The notes: generated by a model from the letters alone, not told the origin. A stretch of 64,000 nucleotides of DNA from Aureispira sp. CCB-E (GCF_031326345.1 NZ_CP133671.1:5828001-5892000), one strand, 5' to 3'; positions 45,908 to 56,445 are shown, counted from the stretch's first letter. Numbers and translations: made by a program.

Positions 45908-46903
45908 CTAACTTCCGCTACGCAAAACTTTTTGCACTTCCTTATTGGTCAATTTACCATATTTATATTTTTGATCTATTTTTTGGATCATGTCCTCTAT
46001 TTGTCGATAAGTATAAGTGTTTTTAGGTCTATTTTTTCCTAAGAAACCACTATTTCTTTTTCGCATCTTACTGTTATTAATCTGATTCAGCACATCCATA
46101 GCTTGACTATTCGAACGGCTCATTTCCCAAGCATAACGAGCCAGTTGAAAGGCTTCTTTGTATTGCGCTTCGGTTGGAGTTTCTGTACTATTAAGAATGG
46201 TATTAGCACGTTGACTTAATTTTTGAGATTGCTCAACCTCGCTCAATTTTTCTTTGATAATTTTATCCTGCTTGTTTATTTGTTCTTTCAAACGCTCTGT
46301 TAAGGCTTGTTTGTCAGTTTTAAGACCATCACGTTCCCGCTCTACTTTGCGTTTACTTTCTTTCAATTTTTCGTTCAGAATATACAACTCGTTCAAAGCA
46401 TCTTGCAGCTCTTTATTCGTCATTTTGATAATCTGCTGATCATTGCCAATTCTTTCCGTTAACGACTCGTGAATGCTATCTTTTACGCGCAATTCCTCCA
46501 ATCGAATTCCCAAGGAGTTATTGACACTCTTTAAGCTATCTTGACTTGCTGTAAGTTGGTTGTTGACTTGTTCTATTTTGATATTATTACTACGATAATA
46601 AACAACAAACCAAATTAAAACCACCACCACCACAATAAAGCTTAATACCACAAGCGTCACTTTGGTTTGTGCCCGTAGTTTGCTTCGAGTCAAAAAAGCT
46701 TTTTCCTCTGTTGTCAACTCCAACTGTTCTTCAAAAGGGGCAATCACCTTAAGCTCATCTGAAGTCAAATAAGCATGTTCTTCGTTAAAAAATCGATGTT
46801 TGGCTTGAATTAAATTAAGCACCATAAGACGCATTCTGTCTTCTGCTGATGCCTTATCATAAACCGTCTTAGCTAGTGTATCGTGAGAAATTTCTATTTT
46901 CAA
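45908..46903 (-). CDS. Adaptor-like membrane protein, SHD-LAK family, paralogue 4
   Basis: The 331-residue product begins MKIEISHDTLAKTVYDKASA and continues AYLTSDELKVIAPFEEQLEL, matching paralogues 1-3 in the same positions. A membrane segment at about 82-103 (TLVVLSFIVVVVVLIWFVVYY) is followed by a long coiled coil (110-240). A diverged form of the helical motif, AFQLARYAWEMSRSNSQAMD, replaces AWELNPEN. The basic tail ends KYGKLTNKEVQKVLRSGS. It is separated from the other three by the GT-C-like gene and has its own terminator, so it is probably independently transcribed. Confidence 0.75.
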   Translation of the reverse strand: MKIEISHDTLAKTVYDKASAEDRMRLMVLNLIQAKHRFFNEEHAYLTSDELKVIAPFEEQLELTTEEKAFLTRSKLRAQTKVTLVVLSFIVVVVVLIWFVVYYRSNNIKIEQVNNQLTASQDSLKSVNNSLGIRLEELRVKDSIHESLTERIGNDQQIIKMTNKELQDALNELYILNEKLKESKRKVERERDGLKTDKQALTERLKEQINKQDKIIKEKLSEVEQSQKLSQRANTILNSTETPTEAQYKEAFQLARYAWEMSRSNSQAMDVLNQINNSKMRKRNSGFLGKNRPKNTYTYRQIEDMIQKIDQKYKYGKLTNKEVQKVLRSGS

Positions 46904-47236
46904 AATGTACAGGGTTTTTAACCTAACAAGAATAGATGCTTAATGTATTGCTTGATCTAGTTGTGTTATTATTAAGTATTAGCTACGCTGCTATTCCGTG
47001 GGTTCAACGAACGATTACTTTTAATAACGTCTATTTATATTTAATTGGTATCTAATTTACCAAAAACTAGTCCAGTTGTAGACATTACTAATATAACGAA
47101 ATTTCTAAACTTAGAACTTTTCAGCCTTATTTTTATCCATTTCCTTATTTCTTTCAACAAAAAAATACCGTTTGAAGTTCAGACTGTTTCATTTCAGCTC
47201 TTATTTTGGCAAACACTCTTGCTCTGTCCACCTTAG
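46904..47236. other. Intergenic region with dispersed repeat
   Basis: Non-coding gap of 333 bp between two minus-strand genes. It contains repeat copy E (46979-47020). No ORF of protein-like composition is seen. Confidence 0.5.
46979..47020 (+). repeat. Dispersed repeat, copy E
   Basis: TTAGCTACGCTGCTATTCCG, then TGGGTTCAACGAACGATTACTT. It combines the GCTGCTA..CGTGG core with the GAACGATTACTT end that is also found in the 177-bp element at 25473-25649. Confidence 0.6.
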
Positions 47237-50200
47237 TTATTGTTTAATAAATCGAGTCTTAAACACTTCCCCATTATCTAGCTTCAAAGACAACCAATAG
47301 ACTGCTGCTGGAATATCCTCTACGAGTGTTATTTTTAATAATTCTTGAGTTGTAATGGAATGGTTTCTTTGATAGACTAGTTGTCCTCGCCCATCAAAAA
47401 TGGATACAGTTGCCTTTTTAGCACCTTTTGATTTCTCTCCCAAATCAATAAAAAACGCCTCCTGAACTGGATTCGGATAAAGCCCAAATCCTATGCCCAA
47501 AGTCCCTATACCCGATACTGCCCTAATTTCAGAATAAGTTGTTGCCCCATCAAAATCAATTTGTTTGAGTCTATAATAACTAATCCCTTGATAGGCATTC
47601 TTATCCTCAAAATGATACCTAGTTGGTGTTGTACTTGTCCCTGAAGCTTCTACCCACCCTATTTTGGTAAACATAGTTTCATGTGCCAACATCCGCTCAA
47701 TATCAAACCCTTGATTATGAAACTCAGAACTAGTAACCCAGCCTAAATCTACCCTTTCTCTATCAATACGATTTGCCTCAAACGTCATCCATTCTATTGG
47801 CAAGATAGCACTAGGAGGAGGTAATTTTCTACCAATAATCTCTACTTCTGCATGAGCAATTTTATTCAAGCCTACTGCTTGAATTCGCACATATCTACCT
47901 TGAGCGTTTAGGTGATCTAATGAGAATTTTCGGGCAACGCCATTTCCATTAAAATATTCATAATCTGCCAATGCTCGTGCACTGGCAAGAGTTGTTGTCG
48001 ATGTAAAGGCAGAATCAGAAATTAAAACATAAAAATTCTGAAAATGGGGAGATAAGGTTTCAATATTGGCTCCATTTAATTCTACTGTATTCCAAATATC
48101 AATAAAATCAATTTGCTTAATTTCTCCCAAATCTAAATCATACCAAGGCTCTTGTTCTACAAGTGTTTCAGAGAAACTTCCGACAGGCACCAAACCTCGT
48201 TGAAAAATTTGTGCATTGATGCGACCATTGTTATTACCATCGACCGCTTTTGTTGCTCCAGCATTGATGCTCGTTCCATTGTAAGTTAGTCCTATGTTGG
48301 TACTACTTTGAGTTACCGTAGCCAATCGGCTTATTAGACGGTTGGTAGGCAAAAAATTAGCGGGTGACTCAATCAATGCCATTGAAAGCAAACTAGAAGG
48401 AGCATTCATAATTTTTACACGCACGGGAAAAGAAGTATAGTCGTACGTTCGTCGATTGGGGAGGATTTCATTGATAATAAAGTACAATTGATCATTATCT
48501 GCGGTATCTTTATAAACACCATTGATACTAAGATAATCTTCAAATTTTTGTTGCGAAGCAAACTCATAAATTCGAGTAGGATAGTCTAAGCGTAAATTCC
48601 CCTGCGCCCAAGCCTGCTTGATTCCCATGTCGTAACTGCCCAAATCATCTGTAATAACACCATCTATTTCAAATCGGAAATCCCCCGTATTATAATCGAC
48701 CACTAAACCTGAACTATCTAAAATCGTAAATGTTGTTGGGCGACTGGTAATTTCTGAAGAACTTAGATGAATCGGATTATCACTGTGCTCATCATAAACA
48801 GTTGTGGTGGCAGGATTTTCTTTTTCAAGTTGATAAAATACCCCCACATTTTCTAAGACTAGGTCTACAAAGTACCAAGGAGTAAAACCATTGTTACGAG
48901 TTTTTAAGGCACCATTTCCACTTTCAACTAGTTTAGAAACAGTAACTCCATAACCCAAATCAACTAATTTTATATTTTCAAAAACATGATTGTGTGAATG
49001 TTTCCACAAATACATACCTATCGAGCTAGCATTCTTTCCAGAAATGAACACATCTTTGAAGGAATAATCGGCTTGATAAGTGATGGATAAACCTTGGTTT
49101 ACCCCCCAAGCAATAAAACCGTCGAATACCGAGCGAGATTCATGATTAACTCCCATATCCCGCTCTATAGAGCGCAAACCTTGATTAGAACTAATGACCG
49201 TTGTATTTTCTAAAATTAAAGCCACTTCTACGGGCATGACTCCATCTCCTTCTTTACTATACCCCCCACTACACAAAGGAAACTGATCAAATAAATAGTT
49301 CGGTCTAACACTTGCAAGTGCCTTAGCATCTACCCTGTCCAAATGATTGACAACAGGATTCATATTCATTACTCCTACGCCTTGCTTGACATTCGCAATA
49401 ACATTTCCTCGACAAACGACCGCACGCCCTTTCATTCCCAAACCTTGCCCCGAAAACAGATAATCGTCATAAAACAAAGCAGCATGATATGGACTTGTAG
49501 AGTGTCCGTCTTTAACATCTACGACCAAATTATTATCCCAAAAACCTGTTTCACTCCCCGATTCAGAAACAATTCCCGAACCTGTTACATCGTAAACAAC
49601 ATTATCCGAAACCGTGGCATGTGAATCGTGGTGTGTAATTCCCCACCCAGGATTCCCCCAAACGACATTCCCTGTCACATGAACCATATTTGCCCCTAGA
49701 TTTGCTCCTGTGCGGTGCAAGTGAATAGAATAGCGTCCTCTTATGTTTGTAATATCTGCTACAGGAGCCTTTCTTAACTCCGAACATTCTTGTCCTAAGG
49801 CAGATATTTTAGATTTAAACACTTTGGGCTGTACCCAATTTGCCCACAAAAAATCATTGAGTAGTTTTGATTTATCGGTTCGCCCCATATCTACAAAGGC
49901 GGCATTTTTGATTTGAATATTGGTTGGGTTGTGCATCGCCATCAAATGCCCTCGTTGGTGGATAATTGTAGAAACTGTTGATTTAAATTGAATATTTCTA
50001 CTCAAATTTCCCACATAACAATGCAGATTATCCTGTACCCTTCCTTCGTGATTTTTAGTTAGATTATTGGTACAGGTAATGGTTGTTCCATTGATTGCTT
50101 GAATCGCTACCAAATCCTCACCATTTGCCAAAGTTGATTGATTGCCCCCTCTTGTTACCACCAAACTATCGCCAATATTCCAACCAACTGGGGTACTAGC

Positions 50201-50962
50201 CAACTCTATCAACGCTTGATTTCTCAAAGCATCCGCCCCTAATTTGATCATGTTTGTTTTTTCCTGCCCAACAATTTCCAACTCTCCCATAACAACAAGT
50301 CCTAACGACAACTGCTCTGGATCCCAAAGGTAACGTCCTAATACCCCCGCACCATCATTAATTAGATTTCTAGATATTTCGGTTACCGAAGTATTTCCCA
50401 ACAAGGCATCTGCATAAGAATTAAATCGATCATCTGGTCCTACGTTATAAGTCACCTCATAAGTTGGTTCACCATCACTGTAATAACTGATGGCATTGGC
50501 ATTCCATACTTGGGCAAAACCGCTAGTTCCTGACTTATGTGCTTCTATATCAAAAGGTCGAATTTCAACAGCTATCGCTCCATCAGTTGGGTTACCTGCC
50601 CGAAATGTCACTACAGAAGTGTTCATCCCTATAAATGTATCAAAAATCAACTGAGAGGTTTGACTGCTATTAGATTGTATACAATTAAAAGTACCATCTA
50701 CTCGTATGGCAAAAATATGTGCCGTCGAATTCCCTTCATACGTAACGGTAATATTCGCAGGAATAACCACTATAGCCCCATCACTAGGAACAGTTCCTGT
50801 ATTCCAAGTCGTCGGATCAAACCACGAACCATTTTGGGTAGCAGTATGGGTAGCAGTATTAGTAGGTATAAATCCTGTTAGATGTTGTGCGGTAAGTTTT
50901 GTTGTTTGTATGGACAATAACAATAGAAAAGATACAATGCCCCTATAGAATAACTTCATCAC
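47237..50962 (-). CDS. Giant T9SS-secreted G8-domain/beta-helix protein with discoidin-like domain
   Basis: The 1241-residue protein has a Sec signal (LLLLSIQTTKLTAQ). A G8-type domain follows at about residues 35-160 (NGSWFDPTTWNTGTVPSDGA). A long right-handed parallel-beta-helix region with repeated NVV/GN units runs to about residue 740 (VTGNVVWGNPGWGITHHDSH, VSDNVVYDVTGSGIV). An F5/8-type discoidin-like galactose-binding domain is at about 890-1070 (WYDLDLGEIKQIDFIDIWNT). A T9SS sorting tail follows (GLYPNPVQEAFFIDLG...FKTRFIKQ). The order resembles CEMIP/TMEM2-like G8 proteins, which bind or degrade hyaluronan, so a polysaccharide substrate is likely (inference). Confidence 0.85.
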   Translation of the reverse strand: MMKLFYRGIVSFLLLLSIQTTKLTAQHLTGFIPTNTATHTATQNGSWFDPTTWNTGTVPSDGAIVVIPANITVTYEGNSTAHIFAIRVDGTFNCIQSNSSQTSQLIFDTFIGMNTSVVTFRAGNPTDGAIAVEIRPFDIEAHKSGTSGFAQVWNANAISYYSDGEPTYEVTYNVGPDDRFNSYADALLGNTSVTEISRNLINDGAGVLGRYLWDPEQLSLGLVVMGELEIVGQEKTNMIKLGADALRNQALIELASTPVGWNIGDSLVVTRGGNQSTLANGEDLVAIQAINGTTITCTNNLTKNHEGRVQDNLHCYVGNLSRNIQFKSTVSTIIHQRGHLMAMHNPTNIQIKNAAFVDMGRTDKSKLLNDFLWANWVQPKVFKSKISALGQECSELRKAPVADITNIRGRYSIHLHRTGANLGANMVHVTGNVVWGNPGWGITHHDSHATVSDNVVYDVTGSGIVSESGSETGFWDNNLVVDVKDGHSTSPYHAALFYDDYLFSGQGLGMKGRAVVCRGNVIANVKQGVGVMNMNPVVNHLDRVDAKALASVRPNYLFDQFPLCSGGYSKEGDGVMPVEVALILENTTVISSNQGLRSIERDMGVNHESRSVFDGFIAWGVNQGLSITYQADYSFKDVFISGKNASSIGMYLWKHSHNHVFENIKLVDLGYGVTVSKLVESGNGALKTRNNGFTPWYFVDLVLENVGVFYQLEKENPATTTVYDEHSDNPIHLSSSEITSRPTTFTILDSSGLVVDYNTGDFRFEIDGVITDDLGSYDMGIKQAWAQGNLRLDYPTRIYEFASQQKFEDYLSINGVYKDTADNDQLYFIINEILPNRRTYDYTSFPVRVKIMNAPSSLLSMALIESPANFLPTNRLISRLATVTQSSTNIGLTYNGTSINAGATKAVDGNNNGRINAQIFQRGLVPVGSFSETLVEQEPWYDLDLGEIKQIDFIDIWNTVELNGANIETLSPHFQNFYVLISDSAFTSTTTLASARALADYEYFNGNGVARKFSLDHLNAQGRYVRIQAVGLNKIAHAEVEIIGRKLPPPSAILPIEWMTFEANRIDRERVDLGWVTSSEFHNQGFDIERMLAHETMFTKIGWVEASGTSTTPTRYHFEDKNAYQGISYYRLKQIDFDGATTYSEIRAVSGIGTLGIGFGLYPNPVQEAFFIDLGEKSKGAKKATVSIFDGRGQLVYQRNHSITTQELLKITLVEDIPAAVYWLSLKLDNGEVFKTRFIKQ

Positions 50963-51121
50963 ATTTATTTTTAATAAAACAAGTTATTGGTTCGTTTACT
51001 TTCTTTGTAAATAGTTGTTTTACAGTAAGCAAACTTTAGGGGGAAGTGTCAGTAATATACAATAAAAAAAAGCTTTTTAAGTCAATAAAGATATATTTTC
51101 ACTTCAATTATTACACTCCAT

Positions 51122-51260
51122 TACTCCGTTGAAAAACGTATCAATTTGATTATCAGTAAGATGCAACTCTGACCACTTCTAATCTAAAAATCTGATAATC
51201 AAACCAATACAAGATGCTTTTTTATATTTCCCTATGAAAAACTAAAAAATCAACGAAGTA
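51122..51260. repeat. 139-bp palindromic MITE-like element, copy 2
   Basis: Ends TACTCCGTTGA and TCAACGAAGTA are inverted with one mismatch. Nested arms TTTGATTATCAG (51145-51156) and CTGATAATCAAA (51192-51203) match. It is homologous in order and length to the copy at 15095-15234 (shared GATGCTTTTTTAT-like segment). Confidence 0.7.
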
Positions 51261-51288
51261 TTAACACTCAAAATAGCACAAAAAAATG

Positions 51289-51296
51289 TACCTTTG
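51289..51296 (+). promoter_or_regulatory. Putative icmF -7 promoter box (TACCTTTG)
   Basis: TACCTTTG matches TAnnTTTG, just downstream of the palindromic element and 135 bp before the start codon. The identical box TACCTTTGC occurs upstream of the gene at 55101. Confidence 0.5.
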
Positions 51297-51431
51297 CAGC
51301 AAACTTACAAGACCTCTCAATTCATACAAAACCAAACAATAACTTGTTTTTATTGTTGATAAAGCCAATCTGTTGTTTATTACAACTCGTATGAGTTGAG
51401 AATCAAAAAAATTAAAAACTCACAGTATATT

Positions 51432-54400
51432 ATGGAACAAGTCGCACCTTATCAAGCCAAACATAAAATTCGTATGGTGACTGCTGCTGCATTATTTGAC
51501 GGACATGATGCTGCCATCAATATTATGCGTAGAATCATGCAACGCTCTGGAGCAGAAATCATTCATTTGGGACACAATCGTTCGGTACAAGAGATTGTTG
51601 ATACTGCTATTCAGGAAGATGTGCAAGGAATTGCTATCACTTCTTACCAAGGAGGTCACAACGAATACTTCAAGTATATGTATGACCTATTAAAGGAACA
51701 AGGTGCTGGACACATCAAGATCTTTGGAGGTGGAGGTGGAACTATCCTCCCAACCGAAATCGAAGAGCTTCACGATTATGGTATTGCCCGCATCTACTCT
51801 CCTGACGACGGACGTGCAATGGGGCTACAGGGCATGATTAATGACTTGTTGGAAAAATGTGATTTCCCTACTGGTCAAAATATCAATGGAGAACTCAAAG
51901 ATTTTAAACAAAAAAATAAATATTCTATTGCTCGCCTTATTTCTGCGGCAGAAAATACGGGCGACCATGCTGATGCTTGGCTAGAGGATATTCGCCAACA
52001 AGCGCCGACTAAAAAAGTACCTGTCTTAGGGATTACGGGTACGGGAGGTGCTGGAAAGTCTAGCTTGGTAGATGAATTGGTTCGTCGCTTCTTAACCGAT
52101 TTTGATGACAAAACAATTGCCGTTGTTTCTGTAGATCCTTCTAAAAGAAAAACAGGCGGTGCCTTACTCGGTGATCGTATTCGCATGAATGCCATTAAAA
52201 ACAATCGCGTCTACATGCGTTCGTTAGCTACTCGCCAATCCAACCTTTCTATTTCTAAATATATTGCTGATGCCGTTGACATCTTAAAAGCAGCAGAATA
52301 TGATTTAATTATTTTAGAAACCTCTGGTATTGGTCAATCGGATACCGCTATTACGGATTTTTCCGATATGTCTCTCTATGTGATGACACCAGAATATGGT
52401 GCCGCATCTCAGTTAGAGAAAATTGACATGCTTGATTTTGCTGATGTTATTGCTTTGAACAAATTTGACAAACGTGGTGCTCTAGATGCTTTGCGTGATG
52501 TAAAAAAACAGTACAAACGCAACCACAACCTTTGGGAAGCCAAAGATGAGGAATTGCCTGTTTTTGGAACCATTGCATCTCAATTTAACGATCCTGGTAT
52601 GAATCAATTGTATCGTGCCATTATTGACACCATTGTAGAACGTACCGATGCAGATCTAAAGTCTAGCTTTGAAATCACAAAGGGAATGAGTGAAAAAATA
52701 TACATCATTCCGCCTAAGCGTACTCGCTATTTGTCTGAAATATCGGAAAGCATTCGAAATTATAACGAAAAAGCAGAACAACAATCTGAAGTTGCGGGCA
52801 AACTTTATGGCATCAAAAAAACATTAGAGGTATTAGAAAATCAAGGAGAAGCAGATAAAAGTGTTTTAGAAGCCGTTCAAAAAGCATACGATGAGGTTGA
52901 ACTAAATCTAGATGGTCAAAATAAAAAAATCCTAAACAACTGGGATGACAAAGTAAAAGCTTACGCTAACGATGAGTTTGTTTATTTGGTAAGAAACAAA
53001 GAAATTCGTGTTCCAACATTTACAACCTCTCTTTCTCATACTCGTATTCCTCGTGTTGCTACTCCTAAATACAAAAGTTGGGGAGAAATTTTAAAATGGG
53101 TCTTACAAGAAAATGTACCTGGTGAGTTTCCTTATACAGCTGGTGTATTTCCTTTTAAACGCAAAGGGGAAGATCCTACTCGTATGTTTGCAGGGGAAGG
53201 AAATCCAGAACGTACCAATAGACGTTTTCACTACGTTTCTTTAGACATGCCCGCACATCGTTTATCAACAGCATTTGATTCGGTGACTTTGTATGGTGAT
53301 GACCCTGATTATCGTCCAGATATTTATGGAAAAGTAGGAAATTCTGGGGTTAATATTTGTTGCTTGGATGATGCTAAAAAATTATACTCAGGATTTGATT
53401 TGTGCGCTCCAACAACTTCTGTTTCTATGACAATTAACGGTCCTGCAGCTGCCATGTGTGCCTTTTTTATGAATGCTGCTATCGACCAACAATGCGAGTT
53501 GTACATCAAGGAAAATAACTTAGAAGCCTTAGTTGAGGCTAGAAAAAAAGAAAAATACGACGACAAAGGTTTACAACGTCCTGTGTATTTGGGAGAATTG
53601 CCTGAAGGAAACAATGGATTAGGATTAATGCTGTTGGGAGTTACTGGAGATGAAATCTTGGAGCCAAGTGTTTATGCAGAATTAAAGCAAAAAGCACTTT
53701 CCTCTGTAAGGGGTACGGTTCAAGCTGATATTCTAAAGGAAGATCAAGCTCAAAATACTTGTATTTTTTCTACGGAGTTTTCGCTGCGTTTGATGGGAGA
53801 TGTTCAGGAATATTTCATCAATAAAAATGTGCGCAACTTCTACTCTGTTTCTATTTCTGGGTATCATATTGCCGAAGCTGGGGCAAATCCAATCTCACAA
53901 CTTGCCTTTACCTTAGCCAATGGATTTACCTTTGTAGAGTACTACTTGTCTAGAGGAATGGACATCAATAAATTTGCACCGAACTTATCGTTCTTCTTCT
54001 CTAATGGTGTTGACCCTGAATATGCTGTCATTGGTCGTGTCGCTAGACGGATTTGGGCAAAAGCGATGCGTGAGAAATATGGTGCTAACGCTCGTTCTCA
54101 AAAACTAAAATACCACATTCAAACATCAGGACGTTCTTTGCATGCTCAAGAAATTTCGTTCAACGATATTCGTACGACTCTGCAAGCCTTATATGCTATT
54201 TACGACAACTGTAATTCTCTGCATACCAATGCTTATGACGAAGCTATTACCACACCAACAGAAGAATCTGTTCGCCGCGCAATGGCCATTCAGTTGATTA
54301 TTAATCACGAATTTGGTTTGGCTAAGAATGAAAATCCAATGCAAGGTTCTTTTATTACAGAAGAATTAACGGATTTGGTAGAAGAAGCCATTATGATGGA

Positions 54401-54809
54401 ATTTGATAGAATTACAGAACGTGGTGGTGTTTTAGGGGCTATGGAAACGATGTATCAACGTGGAAAAATTCAAGAGGAAAGCTTGTATTATGAAACGCTC
54501 AAGCATACTGGTGAATTCCCTATTATTGGTGTGAATACGTTCTTATCTAAAGAAGGATCACCAACAATTATCCCTGACGAGGTTATCCGTGCTACCCAAG
54601 AGGAAAAAGAAGCACAGATCCAAACACTGTCAAGCTTAAAAGGTGCCAATGAAGCTAAAAGCCCCAAAGCACTTTCGAGGTTGCAAAAAGCAGCCATTAA
54701 TAATGAGAATTTATTCGAAGAATTGATGGAAGCGGCTAAATGCTGTTCTTTAGGACAAATTACAACTGCTTTATATGAAGTAGGTGGGCAATATCGACGT
54801 AATATGTAG
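51432..54809 (+). CDS. icmF: IcmF, fused isobutyryl-CoA mutase
   Basis: I choose ATG 51432 ([10 protein letters not shown]) over the TTG at 51396, giving 1125 residues. The order is that of IcmF: a B12-binding domain ([20 protein letters not shown]; the DGHD His ligates cobalt, then [14 protein letters not shown]), a MeaB-like G-domain chaperone ([17 protein letters not shown]-loop near 210, then [13 protein letters not shown]) and the mutase barrel ([35 protein letters not shown]). It interconverts isobutyryl- and n-butyryl-CoA using adenosylcobalamin. The built-in GTPase domain and [17 protein letters not shown] set it apart from classical methylmalonyl-CoA mutase. It has its own promoter and terminator. 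Confidence 0.92.
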   Translation: MEQVAPYQAKHKIRMVTAAALFDGHDAAINIMRRIMQRSGAEIIHLGHNRSVQEIVDTAIQEDVQGIAITSYQGGHNEYFKYMYDLLKEQGAGHIKIFGGGGGTILPTEIEELHDYGIARIYSPDDGRAMGLQGMINDLLEKCDFPTGQNINGELKDFKQKNKYSIARLISAAENTGDHADAWLEDIRQQAPTKKVPVLGITGTGGAGKSSLVDELVRRFLTDFDDKTIAVVSVDPSKRKTGGALLGDRIRMNAIKNNRVYMRSLATRQSNLSISKYIADAVDILKAAEYDLIILETSGIGQSDTAITDFSDMSLYVMTPEYGAASQLEKIDMLDFADVIALNKFDKRGALDALRDVKKQYKRNHNLWEAKDEELPVFGTIASQFNDPGMNQLYRAIIDTIVERTDADLKSSFEITKGMSEKIYIIPPKRTRYLSEISESIRNYNEKAEQQSEVAGKLYGIKKTLEVLENQGEADKSVLEAVQKAYDEVELNLDGQNKKILNNWDDKVKAYANDEFVYLVRNKEIRVPTFTTSLSHTRIPRVATPKYKSWGEILKWVLQENVPGEFPYTAGVFPFKRKGEDPTRMFAGEGNPERTNRRFHYVSLDMPAHRLSTAFDSVTLYGDDPDYRPDIYGKVGNSGVNICCLDDAKKLYSGFDLCAPTTSVSMTINGPAAAMCAFFMNAAIDQQCELYIKENNLEALVEARKKEKYDDKGLQRPVYLGELPEGNNGLGLMLLGVTGDEILEPSVYAELKQKALSSVRGTVQADILKEDQAQNTCIFSTEFSLRLMGDVQEYFINKNVRNFYSVSISGYHIAEAGANPISQLAFTLANGFTFVEYYLSRGMDINKFAPNLSFFFSNGVDPEYAVIGRVARRIWAKAMREKYGANARSQKLKYHIQTSGRSLHAQEISFNDIRTTLQALYAIYDNCNSLHTNAYDEAITTPTEESVRRAMAIQLIINHEFGLAKNENPMQGSFITEELTDLVEEAIMMEFDRITERGGVLGAMETMYQRGKIQEESLYYETLKHTGEFPIIGVNTFLSKEGSPTIIPDEVIRATQEEKEAQIQTLSSLKGANEAKSPKALSRLQKAAINNENLFEELMEAAKCCSLGQITTALYEVGGQYRRNM

Positions 54810-54842
54810 TCGCCTCATTTTCTTAAACAATAACAACTAAAA

Positions 54843-54877
54843 GGCTCAAATCTTCTTTAAGATTTGGGTCTTTTTTT
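54843..54877 (+). terminator. icmF terminator
   Basis: A 12-bp stem, GGCTCAAATCTT (54843-54854) and AAGATTTGGGTC (54859-54870), with two G-U pairs and a 4-nt loop, is followed by seven T residues. Confidence 0.8.
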
Positions 54878-54982
54878 ATTATAAAATAGCACCCACCAAA
54901 AAACTCAACCATTTGATTAATAATTATTTACAAGCACAACCCTTTGTAAATGAGGTCATCATAATGTAACAAAAGTTAAGGC

Positions 54983-55014
54983 TTGATTTTATAAAAAAAA
55001 AAGATGTACCTTTG
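54983..55014 (+). promoter_or_regulatory. Bacteroidota promoter for the T9SS gene at 55101
   Basis: TTG at 54983-54985 and TACCTTTG at 55007-55014 with 21 nt between them fit the -33/-7 consensus of Bacteroidota. Confidence 0.6.
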
Positions 55015-55100
55015 CTGCGCATAAAGCAAAAACCCTTATTATTTTTTATTTGTTCATGCATTCTCACAATCCCAAAAAATGAGAATTTAAAAACGAAATC

Positions 55101-56420
55101 ATGAAAATACGTTCAAAAGCAAGCATGCTGCTAACGACTCTAAGCATGTTCTCTACTACCCTATTGTTGGGTCAAACAACCATTCCTAATGGAGACTTTG
55201 AGAATTGGCAAAATGTGGGTAATTCCGATGAGGAGCCAACCAATTGGAACGGTAATAAAACTGGTGGTGGTTTTGCAAATCTAGGACCTCAAACTTGTTT
55301 TAGAGAAGATAACAATCCACATTCTGGTACCTATTGTCTAAAGTTGGACAATGGAAGCTTCTTTGGCACACCAGTTAATGCAACAGCTACAACAGGAAGA
55401 ATTGAAGCTCCTTCTACCAACCCTTCGGCAGGTTATATCAATACCCTAACGACCAATCCTGATTTTAACTCTCCATTTGTAGGTCGTCCAGATAGTTTGG
55501 TCGGTTGGTTTAAGTTTAACCAAGGCGGAACAGACATTGGTCGTATTCAAGCTATTTTGCACGATAGTTTTGATGTTTCTAATCCTGACCAAGGTGGCTC
55601 TGCTGCTCATATCATATCTGAAGCGATCTTTGATGTTCCTAATGGTACCACTAGTACTTGGACTCGTTTTGCAGTTCCTTTTAACTATACCAATGGTAAT
55701 ATACCTTCTTATATTTTGTTGATTGCTACCGCTAGTTCTAGCCCAGGTAGTGCCAACTCTAGTACAACACTTTGGGTTGATGATCTTAGTGTAGTCTATT
55801 GTACTCCTCCAACAGCTACGTTAAATGAAGTGGCTTGTGGTAGCTATACCGCTCCTAGTGGTGCTGTATGGACAATGAGTGGAACGTACCAAGATACGGT
55901 CGCTTTTGGTGGCAATTGTGATAGTGTTTATACCATTAACTTAACCATCAATAGTGTTGACACTTCGGTTACAACAAACGGCACAACGCTTACTGCCAAC
56001 GCAATCGGTGCTGCATACCAATGGGTTGATTGTAACAATGCTAATGCCCCTATTGCTGGAGCAACAGACAGTGTCTTTATGCCAACAGCCAATGGTGACT
56101 ATGCGGTTGAAGTAACTGCAAATGGTTGTACCATGTTGTCATCTTGCTATAGCTTCGTATTGTCAAATGTGAATCAGCTTAGCGATGCTGCCTCAATAAA
56201 CGTTTATCCAAATCCAACTAAAGGGCAGTTTACGATCGACCTAGGAACTAATCATAATGCAGCTATTTTGATTACAGATATTAATGGAAAAACGGTTTAT
56301 CAACAAACCATATCTTCTACAAAGGTAGTAACATTAGATTTAGATCAACCAGCAGGGGTTTACTTCCTTACGGTTGCTTCTGATGATCGATACTCTGTTG
56401 TTAAGCTAATCAAGCACTAA
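55101..56420 (+). CDS. T9SS-secreted PCMD-like protein
   Basis: The 439-residue product has a signal peptide (LSMFSTTLLLGQ) and an N-terminal ~200-residue domain starting NGDFENWQNVG. That start matches the Bacteroidota PCMD (putative carbohydrate metabolism) domain. Cysteine-bearing Ig-like repeats follow (TLNEVACGSYTAPSGAVWTM, AAYQWVDCNNANAPIAGATD). The C-terminal ~75 residues are a T9SS type A sorting domain (INVYPNPTKGQFTIDLG, ending RYSVVKLIKH), so it is displayed on or released from the outer membrane. Glycan binding is inferred from the domain only. It has its own promoter and terminator. Confidence 0.82.
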   Translation: MKIRSKASMLLTTLSMFSTTLLLGQTTIPNGDFENWQNVGNSDEEPTNWNGNKTGGGFANLGPQTCFREDNNPHSGTYCLKLDNGSFFGTPVNATATTGRIEAPSTNPSAGYINTLTTNPDFNSPFVGRPDSLVGWFKFNQGGTDIGRIQAILHDSFDVSNPDQGGSAAHIISEAIFDVPNGTTSTWTRFAVPFNYTNGNIPSYILLIATASSSPGSANSSTTLWVDDLSVVYCTPPTATLNEVACGSYTAPSGAVWTMSGTYQDTVAFGGNCDSVYTINLTINSVDTSVTTNGTTLTANAIGAAYQWVDCNNANAPIAGATDSVFMPTANGDYAVEVTANGCTMLSSCYSFVLSNVNQLSDAASINVYPNPTKGQFTIDLGTNHNAAILITDINGKTVYQQTISSTKVVTLDLDQPAGVYFLTVASDDRYSVVKLIKH

Positions 56421-56445
56421 ACAAAAAACTATAAAAACTTACGCT

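Larger units (their letters stand above)
50963..51431. other. Divergent intergenic region with palindromic repeat and icmF promoter
   Basis: Between the giant secreted protein (-) and icmF (+). It holds palindromic element copy 2 (51122-51260) and the promoter box at 51289-51296. No ORF. Confidence 0.6.

Noticed and set aside
47045-47236. 63-codon plus-strand ORF downstream of repeat copy E
   Set aside because: AT-rich, Phe/Leu-dominated translation with no start context; regarded as non-coding.
51396-54809. Classical methylmalonyl-CoA mutase large subunit
   Set aside because: The order B12 domain, MeaB-like GTPase, mutase in a single chain and the [17 protein letters not shown] block define IcmF rather than MutA/MutB.
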